Shown here piece after piece: positions 32,776 to 42,800 of a DNA stretch of 64,000 bases. The notes under the pieces are model-generated. The model was not told the origin of the DNA, searched no databases, and saw nothing but the letters and a program-made list of their open reading frames with translations. A program made the translations under genes and the position numbers. The DNA comes from Phaonia tiefii (Eukaryota; Arthropoda; Insecta; Diptera; Muscidae): NCBI GenBank assembly GCA_963931995.1, contig OZ008369.1, positions 8,260,501 to 8,324,500 of the forward strand. Direction: 5' to 3'. The stretch's first letter is position 1. Each line of letters begins with the position of its first letter.

Positions 32776-33120
32776 TTATAACAAACAAACATCAATACAA
32801 ATTAAAATGAAAATTTTTGACAAATTGTGAAAAGTAATACTATTTATATATATTAGTTGCGTTTTTTTGTAACCTATATACGTTTCCCCATACAAATGCT
32901 ATCGTGTATATGATAACGGCGAGAATTATATCTACTAAGCTTAACGGGGATACGTTGTTAAAAAAAGGAACTAAAAAGGTATTGAGAGATTCAGATGCTA
33001 CCAAGTTATCGCACTATTTTGACAAATGTCTATTCCAAAATAAACAATAAACAGGAAGAAAAAGTTTAAACGTACTAAAATATTATTAATAAAATCAATT
33101 TTAACGAATGCCGTTATGGT

Positions 33121-33297
33121 CCCGTTGCAAACGTCCCAATGAGTACAAGACTTTATCCGAGGCAGATGTAGCTTATGTTCTGTTCCTTCGTGGCAACCAA
33201 CATAGATCTATGAATGCCACTTTGGGTTTTGCGGCCGGCGTTATGGTAGCTTCTTCATTTTGGCCATAGAAATCAGCGAAACTGATCTGTATATAAA
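33121..33297 (+). pseudogene. Fragment resembling a ZIP-family zinc transporter (ZIP11-like)
   Basis: One plus-strand frame reads AYVLFLRGNQHRSMNATLGF followed by AAGVMVASSFWP and a stop. After a one- or two-base shift it continues EISETDLY. The block (F)xLRGNQ...LGFAAGVMxAAxFW...E is characteristic of the N-terminal transmembrane segment of SLC39A11/ZIP11-type zinc transporters, which move zinc into the cytosol. The expected residues between FW and the following glutamate seem to be deleted, and no further transporter helices are visible. It could be a processed pseudogene fragment or a degraded exon. I know the motif from memory only; no alignment was run. Confidence 0.5.
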
Positions 33298-34570
33298 TCC
33301 TTAACCGTGTTGAATGGTGTTATGTTGGGTACCATATTAATTTTTTCAGATAACTCGAATAAATATAAAATATAGATAGGGCTGATAAGGATTGGGTGAT
33401 GACAGATTGTGGAATGGAATCAGCTAAAACAATGGGCAATTTTTCGGAATCCCTAAGTGTCCAACAGAAAAATGTCGCATGAAGGTCATCTTTGATATTG
33501 AAAGTACCGATTAAAGCGATCTCAATCAAATGAGTCTTTAAAAAAAACGTCTTTGATATCATCCAAAATGCCAACCACTATTCGAGATTCCTTTAAGCCC
33601 GAGAGACTTGAAATGTTTAAACACATTTTGATTTGATTGGATTAACGTTTTCCCGAAAACTTCCAATCTTGTAGTAGTTCCAGGAAAAATGTTATCACAA
33701 ATGTAGCTGATCTCCAATACAAGAGCCTGATTTCTCGACATGAACAAAGTGGTGTATTGTAAGACAAAGTTTACTGCAAAACTCCTTTATGCTAAAATCG
33801 CGTAGTGCTTTTCTATGGAAACTTGCGTTGAAATACCGTTTGCAATAAATTACATAAAATTAAAACAGTCCATTTATTAAAACACGAATACATTTTAGAT
33901 GATCAAATGAGTCTTAAAGAGTCTTAAATGAGCCTTAATGAGAGCTTAAGGGGTACATTTGCTTGATTTAAGCAACCAACAAGCAGCCACTATCAGTTTT
34001 CTTGATCTCGTTTTCTGCCTTGTTGGAGGAGTAGTTGGCCTCAACAATGACATCGAGGTTTAGCAGTTGAGCGCGAGCTAATAATTTGAAATAAGTATAA
34101 ACATGTACTCTCTTACTTCCTTTGACAAAAATCGCATCTGGGGATTTTAGTCACTATTTTATCCTTGAATTGACGCGTTCGTACCGCACCAGATGCACAG
34201 CGGCATCCTATATCACCTCCTGCTGGAACAAACGCGCATTTTGGTAAAGTTGGCTGAACAAAATTTAAATGCGAGATTTTTCTTGTAGCCGACATTTACT
34301 TTTCGAGACCTGCTCGTCTTATCAAATTAAAATTTGATATTTAAAAATCTGTTTCAACAATGGTGATATGTTTACAAATGAAAACTGACAAATATATAAA
34401 TAAAAAATGACTTTATATTACAGTGATGCCAAGTTATTTATTTTTAACCGGTATACGTTTTTTTGTATCCTGTAAACGTCTCATATATATGTTACAAAAA
34501 AAACCCAACCATTATAATACAGTATAGTTTACAGAAAGTAGAAATATTAAATTGAACAAAATTTTAAAAT
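33298..34570. other. Stretch with weak coding-like traces, nothing identified
   Basis: Minus-strand frames at 33559-33747, 33980-34060 and 34113-34295 look less repetitive than average (for example LARAQLLNLDVIVEAN near 34070, RKISHLNFVQPTLPKCAFVP). I do not recognise them and they are broken. They may be an old TE or gene debris. Confidence 0.3.
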
Positions 34571-34574
34571 ATTT

Positions 34575-34680
34575 TAAGACATTTGTGTTAATTTATCCTA
34601 TTATTAACCTATTTGTTTTTATTAATTAAGATTCTACCATTTTTAGGGAAGTTATACGTATCTACTTTCTTATTAAACTG
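34575..34680 (-). mobile_element. Penelope-like element 3'-end fragment
   Basis: TTTGTGTTAATTTATCCTAT, TATTAACCTATTTGTTTTTA and CTACCATTTTTAGGGAAGTT match by eye 37710-37800 (TTTGTTTTAATTTCCCCTAT, TATTAACATTTTTATTTTTA), which is the last coding part of the Penelope-like element there. The two pieces lie on either side of the piggyBac relic, in the same orientation. Confidence 0.55.
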
Positions 34681-34948
34681 CGAAAACTGATAAAAACTTG
34701 CGAAAATTAGCGAAAAATTACCAAAATTTAAACAAGTTAAAAAATTACCTAATAATCACTATAACCAAAAGAAATGGCAAAAACTCTGTTAACACATCTC
34801 GCGGCAAGCCCCAAAATCGCAATTCACTCACTCGGGGCAAAAAATGTTGTTTCCAGAAAACATTCTGTTTAGGTCTACTTATTGAATATTTGAAAACAGA
34901 GTGTGAAAACTTTCACATTTTCCATGGTTTTTCAGCAATTTTCCGTGT

Positions 34949-34994
34949 GTGCACCGGTGAATTACTGCCTGGGGCCGCATGATCACCGGTGCAC
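34949..34994. repeat. 12-bp perfect inverted repeat upstream of piggyBac transposase
   Basis: GTGCACCGGTGA (34949-34960) and TCACCGGTGCAC (34983-34994) flank a 22-nt spacer. The half-site is itself nearly palindromic (GTGCACCGGTG). piggyBac elements often have internal inverted repeats near the termini; this may be such a transposase-binding repeat. Confidence 0.85.
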
Positions 34995-35064
34995 ATTTAA
35001 CATTTTTTTCTTTCTTTATTGTTTCAGACGAATTAATTTACCTAATTTCAAAAGTAAATAAAAG

Positions 35065-37075
35065 ATATCAAGGAAAAAACTTAGTGATAAAGAGATACAT
35101 GAAACTTTGATTACTGATCTCTCTGACCTGTCCGATTTTGGTGACTCAGAAACTGATGATGATATTGATAGAGACAGGGATTACATTCCTTCTAGTAGTT
35201 GTGATGAAGAGTCAGATGTAGAAGTCGTTCCGTCCACTTCAACGAGTGTGGACCAAATAATATGCATCACAGTACCACCTCCATCTGCGTGCGACGATTC
35301 TCAAGAAATACTAGACAATCTGGTAACTGCTAGACAATCCTTATGTTCTGCTAAACCATCAACATCTCGTTCATCCAACATCCCTTCACCAGATTTCAGT
35401 TCAAGCCCATCAACATCTCGTTCATTCAGCATCCTTCTACCAGATTTTTATTCAACGCCATCACCAACTCGTGCTCTTGAGGAGGAAGTGAATGACCCGG
35501 ACAATATTTTTGAGGAAAATAATATAAATCCGGATGTGTCAGAAACAGTTTTTGAGTCAATATGGCAGTCAGTAGAAGGGGAAAGAACGACGTTTCCAGA
35601 TGTAATACTTGGAAACACCGGAGTTCCACCTGATATCTACACGAAACTACATAAGAAAGGGTCCATTGAATGCTTTAATCACTTATTGGACGATGAAATA
35701 ATTGGTCTATTGGTCATTGAAACCAATAGATTTGCGGCGCAAACTCTGGCAAAAACCTCACTCCCTTACGCTAGAGTCAAAAAGTGGATTGATACCAATG
35801 CTGTTGAAATGAGAAAATTCATTGGGATTATATTCTGGATGGATCTTGTGCCACTGCGTCATCTAAGAGATTATTGGTCGAAAGATCTTATGTATGAGAA
35901 TGGTATTTAAGAAGTAATGAACAGAAACCGATTTGAGTTGCTGTTATCTATGTTCCATCTTTGCAACAATGAAGAACAAACTCCGACGTCTGACCGTGTA
36001 TTTAAACTGCAGAAGTTTCTCATTCTTCTTCAACGAAAATTTCAGACATCATACATTCCAGAAGAGGAATGCTGTATCGATGAAAGTAATGTACCCTTTA
36101 GAGGACGACTTCTCTTTAGACAATACATACCCAATAAGAGGCACAAGTATCGTATAAAGTTATTCAAACTGTGTGTCGGTGGCGGATATATCTGGAATTT
36201 GAAAGTATATACTGGAAAAGAGAAAGTTGACGAGACAGCTGTTTCTGAGAAAATTGTTATGGAACTGTTTAGAGAGCTTGTAGATCATGGAAGAACCCTC
36301 TATACCGATAATTGGTATACCAGTGTGAATGGTAGAAATAAAAACTCACTTGGTTCTAACTTTGCGCAAGAATCGAAAAGGTAATCCCCCTGATGTTGTA
36401 CAGACAAAATTAAAAAGGGGAGAACAGAAAGCTCAGCAAAACCAACAAAAAATTGTTATTCTCAAATGGCAAGACAAACGGGATGTGTTAATGCTGAGCA
36501 CGAAACATGGTGATACAATGGTGACAAAGGTAAACCGCGGTAAAGAAATCACAAAGCCAGAGATGGTGTTTGACTATAACATAGGAAAATCGTTTGTTGA
36601 TTTCTCTGACCAACTCTCAGCATATTCGCCATACTTGCGCCGAACTGTAAAATGGTACAAACGATTAGCTTTCCATCCAATCACTGCTACAACTGTTGTC
36701 AATGCTCTTCACCTATACAACAAAGTCAACAATAAAAAAATGCCTATCAAAAAGTTCAAAGAAGAACTAGTGAGAAAGCTGGTTCTAGGCCAAACTGACC
36801 AACCAGCATCTGAGGAAGAAGAGGAACCAGCAGATATATCCGTGGTCTCTGAGCAACTACAGCCACCGCAGATGCCCCCTGTTACGATGAAGCATATTCT
36901 GAAGGAAGCTGAAGGACCCAAGAGGCAGACTAGAAAGAGGTGCTCGGTGTGCTACAAAAAGATGGAACTCCTTATGCTCGAAAAACTGCAAAAATTATCA
37001 ATACCTTCTGTGTCAAGTGCAACATACCCATTTCTATCAAGTGTTTTGAACAACGCTCTGCTTAGGTCATGTATA
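35065..37075 (+). pseudogene. piggyBac transposase, broken by start loss, stop and frameshifts
   Basis: The acidic N-terminus (SDLSDFGDSETDDDIDRDRD, serine-rich linker) leads to the catalytic core: MRKFIGIIFWMDLVPLRHLR, first aspartate in ECCIDESNVPFRGRLLFRQY, second in LYTDNWYTS, third in FVDFSDQLSAYSPYLRRTVK. It ends with a cysteine-rich RING-like tail (KRCSVCYKK then, in another frame, FCVKCNIPISIKCFEQ). So all DDD residues are visible. Defects: the probable ATG is ATA (35065-35067, before SRKKLSDKEIHETL), an in-frame TAA at 35908, a frameshift around 36325-36370, and another near 36957 before the tail. piggyBac enzymes cut and paste at TTAA. Relatively few lesions suggest moderate age. 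Confidence 0.9.
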
Positions 37076-37081
37076 GATTAG

Positions 37082-37715
37082 ATTTTGAAATTTTGAGTCA
37101 AAATTTGAAAAATAATAATAATAATAAATTTGAAAAAAAAAATTGGATTTGAATGTCAAAATTGTTTTGGTATGATAAAAAATTGTTTATTTCAATATAA
37201 AAATAATAAAAATATTTTAAAAAAACCTATCCACCTGTTCTCATTTGACTAAATAACCCTATATTTTGTCCGCCCCTGACGCATTATGGGTATGCAAAAC
37301 GCCCGGGCCAAGCAAAAATCCACGTTCTCCTGGGGCCACAGATTCATTCCATGTATATAAACCCAATGTAAATCGTGTGCACTGTTCCACATTCACGCTT
37401 AAAGACATCAAGGTTGCGTGTGGATATGTGAACACGCGGCCCGAACGAGTACTTAGGTCGTGTGCACCAGTGCCGCACATGGCGCTAAATGTCTTAAAAA
37501 CCGCCAAATTCGCGAAAATCCGCAAAACATTGCCAACCCCATTATGACAACGATTTCCAACATTAATTAAAAATCGCCAAAGCTCTAAAGAGTAAGAAAG
37601 CTCACAAAATCGCTAACATTGCAAAATTTCAAGAAATTGCAAACATGAAAATAAACTCTAAAATTTCCTAAATTGTTAAAAATAAAACCGCGAGACCGCA
37701 AAAATTCGCGGCCTT
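37082..37715. other. piggyBac 3' flank and AT-rich spacer
   Basis: AAT trinucleotide repeats at 37109-37127, then GC-richer text (37270-37530) with two related words TCGTGTGCACTG and TCGTGTGCACCAGTG. These echo the GTGCACCGGTG half-site upstream and might belong to the right end of piggyBac. The 88-93-residue frames here lie on both strands over the same GC-rich patch and are not supported. Confidence 0.4.
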
Positions 37716-37721
37716 TGTTTT

Positions 37722-38257
37722 AATTTCCCCTATTATTAACATTTTTATTTTTATTTAATAAACATCTACAATTTTGAGCTAAGTTATCTGTGTCTACTTT
37801 AAAATTCATTCTCTTTTCAAATGGAACATTATTAATCTGTAACATTTCTAACATATATCTACGTTTTTTATAATTCTCTGTGTTTAGAATAGATTTATTT
37901 TCGAAATCTGGATAGTGATTGAAATCTCTACAATGAGTTGATAACGCTGTTTTCGTTGTTGAATTATAATTCCTATACTTTAGTCCGTGTTGTTCCTACA
38001 TATACTTTCTCACATTGTTCAATATCATTTCCACCACATGGTATTTTATATACTAAATTTGACATATCTGATTTTTTTATTCTATCTTTAGTTTTTGTAA
38101 ATAATCTACCAACATTATTATTTATCTTATGTGCCATTTTATATTTCCCTTTGTTATATATGTTTGAGTTTTCTATCCTTTCCGAAAACCCAGGTACATA
38201 AGTTAATGAAATGGCTATAACTCGGAAACAGTGCCTCCAACCGCGAAAACAATACAC
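37722..38257 (-). pseudogene. Penelope-like element GIY-YIG endonuclease domain, frameshifted
   Basis: The minus-strand frame from 38257 has the C-terminal block of a Penelope-like polyprotein: SNLVYKIPCGGNDIEQCEKV followed by YVGTTRTK. This corresponds to the GIY-YIG core (xVYxIPCxxC...VYxGxT). A one-base insertion at about 37974 shifts the frame; after it the reading continues YRNYNSTTKTALSTHCRDFN, HYPDFENKSILNTENY, KRRYMLEMLQI and ends at a TAA near 37722-37724. In these elements the domain makes the nick that primes reverse transcription. The RT part is not in the window. Confidence 0.85.
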
Positions 38258-39686
38258 TGTTTACCTCCGTGGGAGGCTTTAACCTATGAATATCTTGAAG
38301 ACGGCATCACTTTCTTTGAAAAGAAATCGCTAAAACTAATTTTTTTCGAATCAAAAATCGCTAAAACGCCCTAATGCCAAAATCTCAGAAACGGGACAGT
38401 CCACTCGAAAAATTAACTAATTTTTAACGATTTCTAAGGAGTTTTCATAAAGTGGTCCAATTGTTGGAAGAAATTTTTTTCAAACAATCGTCAAAATAAG
38501 AAAATCCTTAAAACAAACAAAAATGACTATACTTGTTGAATTATAATTCCTATACTTTAGTCCGTGTTGTTCCTACATATACTTTCTCACATTGTTCAAT
38601 ATCATTTCCACCACATGGTATTTTATATACTAAATTTGACATATCTGATTTTTTTATTCTATCTTTAGTTTTTGTAAATAATCTACCAACATTATTATTT
38701 ATCTTATGTGCCATTTTATATTTCCCTTTGTTATATATGTTTGAGTTTTCTATCCTTTCCGAAAACCCAGGTACATAAGTTAATGAAATGGCTATAACTC
38801 GGAAACAGTGCCTCCAACCGCGAAAACAATACACTGTTTACCTCCGTGGGAGGCTTTAACCTATGAATATCTTGAAGACGGCATCACTTTCTTTGAAAAG
38901 AAATCGCTAAAACTAATTTTTTTCGAATCAAAAATCGCTAAAACGCCCTAATGCCAAAATCTCAGAAACGGGACAGTCCACTCGAAAAATTAACTAATTT
39001 TTAACGATTTCTAAGGAGTTTTCATAAAGTGGTCCAATTGTTGGAAGAAATTTTTTTCAAACAATCGTCAAAATAAGAAAATCCTTAAAACAAACAAAAA
39101 TGACTATACTTGTTGAATTATAATTCCTATACTTTAGTCCGTGTTGTTCCTACATATACTTTCTCACATTGTTCAATATCATTTCCACCACATGGTATTT
39201 TATATACTAAATTTGACATATCTGATTTTTTTATTCTATCTTTAGTTTTTGTAAATAATCTACCAACATTATTATTTATCTTATGTGCCATTTTATATTT
39301 CCCTTTGTTATATATGTTTGAGTTTTCTATCCTTTCCGAAAACCCAGGTACATAAGTTAATGAAATGGCTATAACTCGGAAACAGTGCCTCCAACCGCGA
39401 AAACAATACACTGTTTACCTCCGTGGGAGGCTTTAACCTATGAATATCTTGAAGACGGCATCACTTTCTTTGAAAAGAAATCGCTAAAACTAATTTTTTT
39501 CGAATCAAAAATCGCTAAAACGCCCTAATGCCAAAATCTCAGAAACGGGACAGTCCACTCGAAAAATTAACTAATTTTTAACGATTTCTAAGGAGTTTTC
39601 ATAAAGTGGTCCAATTGTTGGAAGAAATTTTTTTCAAACAATCGTCAAAATAAGAAAATCCTTAAAACAAACAAAAATGACTATAC
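37956..39686. repeat. Tandem array of three 577-bp units from a Penelope-like element
   Basis: Units start at 37956, 38533 and 39110, each beginning TTGTTGAATTATAATTCCTA. Reading side by side I see no difference between them. Each contains the 94-residue GIY-YIG fragment (minus strand 37973-38257, 38550-38834, 39127-39411) plus about 290 bp of non-coding text starting CGGAAACAGTGCCTCCAACC. Only the first is followed by the rest of the domain. After the third unit, CTCGGAAACGGTGCG resembles the unit's own CTCGGAAACAGTGCC, suggesting that the array ended at a point of local similarity. Either a very recent expansion or an assembly artefact. Confidence 0.95.
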
Positions 39687-39861
39687 TCGGAAACGGTGCG
39701 TCTAACAGCAAAACCCACACACATTAATTGATTTTATGATTTGAGACTGCATTTCCGAGATATGGGATTTTTTTTTAATTTTTTCATATTTTCGATCAGA
39801 AATGAGGATCAAAAATGGGGTTACTAGGGTTAGCTATTACCCACAAAATACAAACCCTGGT

Positions 39862-40140
39862 TAAAATAAATAAATGGTTTCCCGTTACGTCCCATAGAGG
39901 ATTAAGGGAGAGTTTCTCACAACCAGTGAGCTGTGTGCTTTCTAGTTTTATACTCACTGATTGGGACCTACAGTTTTACACCGGTTCCGAACGGTATTTT
40001 CAGAAGCTTTTTCATGGCTAATTTCTCGATAGTAACGCCATCACTATGTGAGGTGACCGCCGTCGAAAGTAATATAAGGTGATCAGAGAAGGGATCGATC
40101 CCACGTTCTCATGTACAAGAGGCGCGAAACCTAACCGTTG
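39862..40140 (-). mobile_element. tRNA-derived SINE copy 7
   Basis: Plus-strand AATAAATGGTTTCCCGTTAC (tail), TTTTACACCGGTTCCGAACG, GTGAGGTGACCGCCGTCGAA, AAGGGATCGATCCCACGTTC (B box, changed to GGGATCGATCCC) and CAACCGACGGTCA (head). The A-box region has substitutions. Near full length. Confidence 0.88.
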
Positions 40141-41441
40141 AACAACCGACGGTCACAATAACCAAGCCCAATAACTTTTGCCAAAATCTACTGCAAACTA
40201 CATTCGTAAGTGCATGTGTGTGCATATTCTAGAATCTTAAAATACATTAACCAACAAGTAAGTACATACTCGTACATGCGATTAATTTATACATGAACAG
40301 ATTAATAACCACAAAGATATATTTCAAATATTACCGAATGTCCTTGTTGCACATGCCACTGTTGCTGCTGCGAGTATTTAGGATATTAATGCTAAAATCA
40401 AACCAGCAGAAAGGATTAGATTGGTACAACAAATAAGAAATGTCCTCCCTTTTGTCACGCAAAGTTTGGCGACAGCAGTCGCTTATATACAGGTCCGACG
40501 GCGTTTAGCAGCAGGACAATGCATGAGTGAGTGACAATCCTTGAAGCGTAAGAATGGATAAATGTTTCGTGGCATGAGGGAGGAAATTGATTCAATCTAA
40601 ATATGTGTGTATGAACGCACAACGACGTCAATGAAAATAATGAAAACAATAATACAAGCAACGAAGTGTAACTAATACCATCAATTGAACCCATCTCCCC
40701 GTCCGCATCTTTCCGATAGAAATCGCCTATTCCCCACCCTGCAAAATAGGACAATATAATAATAGGAGAGGGTGGATGGAATGACATACTCAACCACACA
40801 CAAAAACACACACTCGCACCCACACTTTGTTTGTGTGCATTAGAATGAGAGTATGTTGCCATCATATTCGGCCGTTGTTTGGTAAAAACAATTGCCACCG
40901 TTTAGATACGCACTCTATTTATCTGCCCCCACCACTGTCTGGTTACCACCAGCTTCGCCCTGCGACAATGATTTCCCTCCAAATTCAAATATACCACACA
41001 CACGGCCAGTTATGGAGATGCAACAATATTGATAAGCCGTAACATCACTAGGGAGCCAGCCGCTTTTACATAGTACATAGTCCTGAACATCGACTTTGAT
41101 GGTCGCACTTTTTATCGTTGTAGAACGTGGTGGTGAAGGTGCACAGTGGTGAGAGTCTATGCAATGAATGGAAATATATTAATCCCAATTTGTATCCGAA
41201 GCTTTAAATTCCAATTATAAATGTCAACGTTGGGCAAGCTACAATTTGTTGCCCCTACAAGCTGACCAGATTAAAAAACTCTCTCCATATGATGTAAACA
41301 AAATACCACATCGGAAACATGCAGCATTCACACAGAAACCATTTTTTTGTGTAGAGAATAGCTAGGCTGTCATTGTCGGCCAAACTTTATTTGAACCCAA
41401 TCGAACATTGGATCTTAGTACAGCATTAAATTTACGCAAAT
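40141..41441. other. Non-coding stretch, no supported gene
   Basis: The 147-residue minus-strand frame at 40455-40898 overlaps a CACACA-rich patch (40795-40830) and shows no domain or conserved composition; I leave it out. The sequence is otherwise unique in this window. Confidence 0.45.
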
Positions 41442-41777
41442 GGTTTCCCGTTTCATTCCATGAAGGGACTGGTTTCCCATTTCATTCCATGTAGGGATTG
41501 GTTTCCCATTTCATTCCATGAAGGGATTGGGGAGAGCTTCTCACAACCAGTGAGGAGTGCGCTTTGTAGTTTTAACACTCACTGATTGAGGCCTACTGTT
41601 TGACACCGGTTCCGAACTGTATTTTGTGAAGATTTTTCATGAATAAGTACTCGATAGTGTCGCCGTCACTAAGCGAGATGACCGACGTCGAAAGACATTT
41701 AAGGTGGGCAGAACACGAATGAAACCCACGAACCACAAGATCCGCGAATACTACAACCGCATTACCGACGGCCATGA
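41442..41777 (-). mobile_element. tRNA-derived SINE copy 8 with a triplicated tail
   Basis: The 29-bp 3' end unit GGTTTCCCATTTCATTCCAT plus GAAGGGATT is present three times (41442, 41471, 41500) before the normal body (GGGGAGAGCTTCTCACAACC, TTTGACACCGGTTCCGAACT, GCGAGATGACCGACGTCGAA) and the head (CGCATTACCGACGGCCA). The B box is eroded. Confidence 0.9.
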
Positions 41778-41996
41778 AATTTGTGTCATATTATTTGCAT
41801 TCAATATTGTTCGATAATTCATCAGGGAAAGACTCATACCGCATAACATCATCAATTTATTCAACTGTATTACGAACGCTGATTCTGTGAAAATTTTGAG
41901 AAACGTTTTCGTGCACTTCGAGCAACATATGGTGGGCATCATCGCCTTCCGAGCCCACTATTGCCAATACCATTCGCAAATTTGGGTCTCAGTGTA

Positions 41997-42360
41997 CACG
42001 CTGAAAAATCTGTCATTGTTTGCTGTTTAACTGCAAATGTAACGTGTGTTGGGATCTTGTCGCAAATATAATATACTTGTGTGCAAACACATTGTGCCTG
42101 CTATTCAGTGTTACATGTTTGAGACATAATCATTAATATGTTATAATACATGTGTTTGGGACCCAAATATACATGAGTTTGTGGTACAAATACTGCTATG
42201 TTTTTGATACAATTACAGCTGTGTTTGTTGGACTGTTTATACTCTCTCGAGGGAAAGAGAATAAAAGAGGGACAACGAGAGAGTCTATCCTGTACGTTTG
42301 TATCTGTATTTGGTGTATTTGATGTATTGCGTTTTAGTTTCAGGTATTCTTTATATATGA
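41997..42360 (-). mobile_element. CACGCTGAAAA-family element, one end missing
   Basis: TA at 41995-41996 then CACGCTGAAAAATCTGTCAT, followed by reverse-oriented words (GTTGGGATCTTGTCGCAAAT, ATGTTTGAGACATAATCATT, TTGGGACCCAAATATACATG, CTCTCTCGAGGGAAAGAGAA). No matching distal TIR is found; the Tc1-like fragment follows soon after. Confidence 0.72.
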
Positions 42361-42429
42361 GGCCGTACAAAATATAAGTGGCGAGTGATACCCACCACGA
42401 TAGCGGACTTTATATTGCCTGAAATTTAA

Positions 42430-42800
42430 GCCTGTGTTATATCGGCGACATTTAGCTTCAGCAAGACTGTGCTACGGCGCACACAGCGCGAAAATACGAT
42501 GGCTTTATTAAGAAATCGTTTTTTCTTTGGATTTGTTTGAAGTCAAAAGTCTTCGTCGATAAGCCAGCTACGATTCAAAACTTAGAAGCCGAAAGTACGC
42601 GCGTAATTCGCGAGATAACGGTAGCAATGGTGGAAAGAGTAATAGAAACTGGATCTTCTGAATAAACCAGCATAGACGCACCCGACATTTTAATGAAATT
42701 ATCTTTAAAATGTAAATGCCGGACATTGTTATTTCTGACCATAATAAAGATTCCGACATCCAATTCCATTTTAAGAATTTTATTCAAAATTTCTAAATGT
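42430..42800 (+). pseudogene. Tc1/mariner-type transposase C-terminal fragment
   Basis: Frame pieces TVLRRTQREN and MALLRNRFFF correspond to the second-aspartate region (QQDGATCHTAxExMALLRExF type) and, after breaks, KPATIQNLEAESTRVIREIT, VAMVERVIE matches the C-terminal helix region of rosa-like transposases. Catalytic residues are not preserved. No TIRs found. Confidence 0.7.

Larger units (their letters stand above)
34775..37260 (+). mobile_element. piggyBac-family element, decayed
   Basis: The transposase relic at 35065-37075 is preceded by a 12-bp palindrome (34949-34994) and a possible 5' untranslated region with a TTGTTTCAG splice-acceptor-like end (35020-35028). I could not identify the TTAA target sites or the terminal CCC repeats with certainty, so the boundaries are approximate. 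Confidence 0.7.

Noticed and set aside
33980..34295. Possible host gene exons on the minus strand
   Set aside because: The peptides look non-repetitive but I recognise no family, and the frame breaks in the middle; not enough to call.
40455..40898. 147-residue minus-strand open frame
   Set aside because: Includes CACA-rich text and lacks any domain or composition typical of fly proteins.
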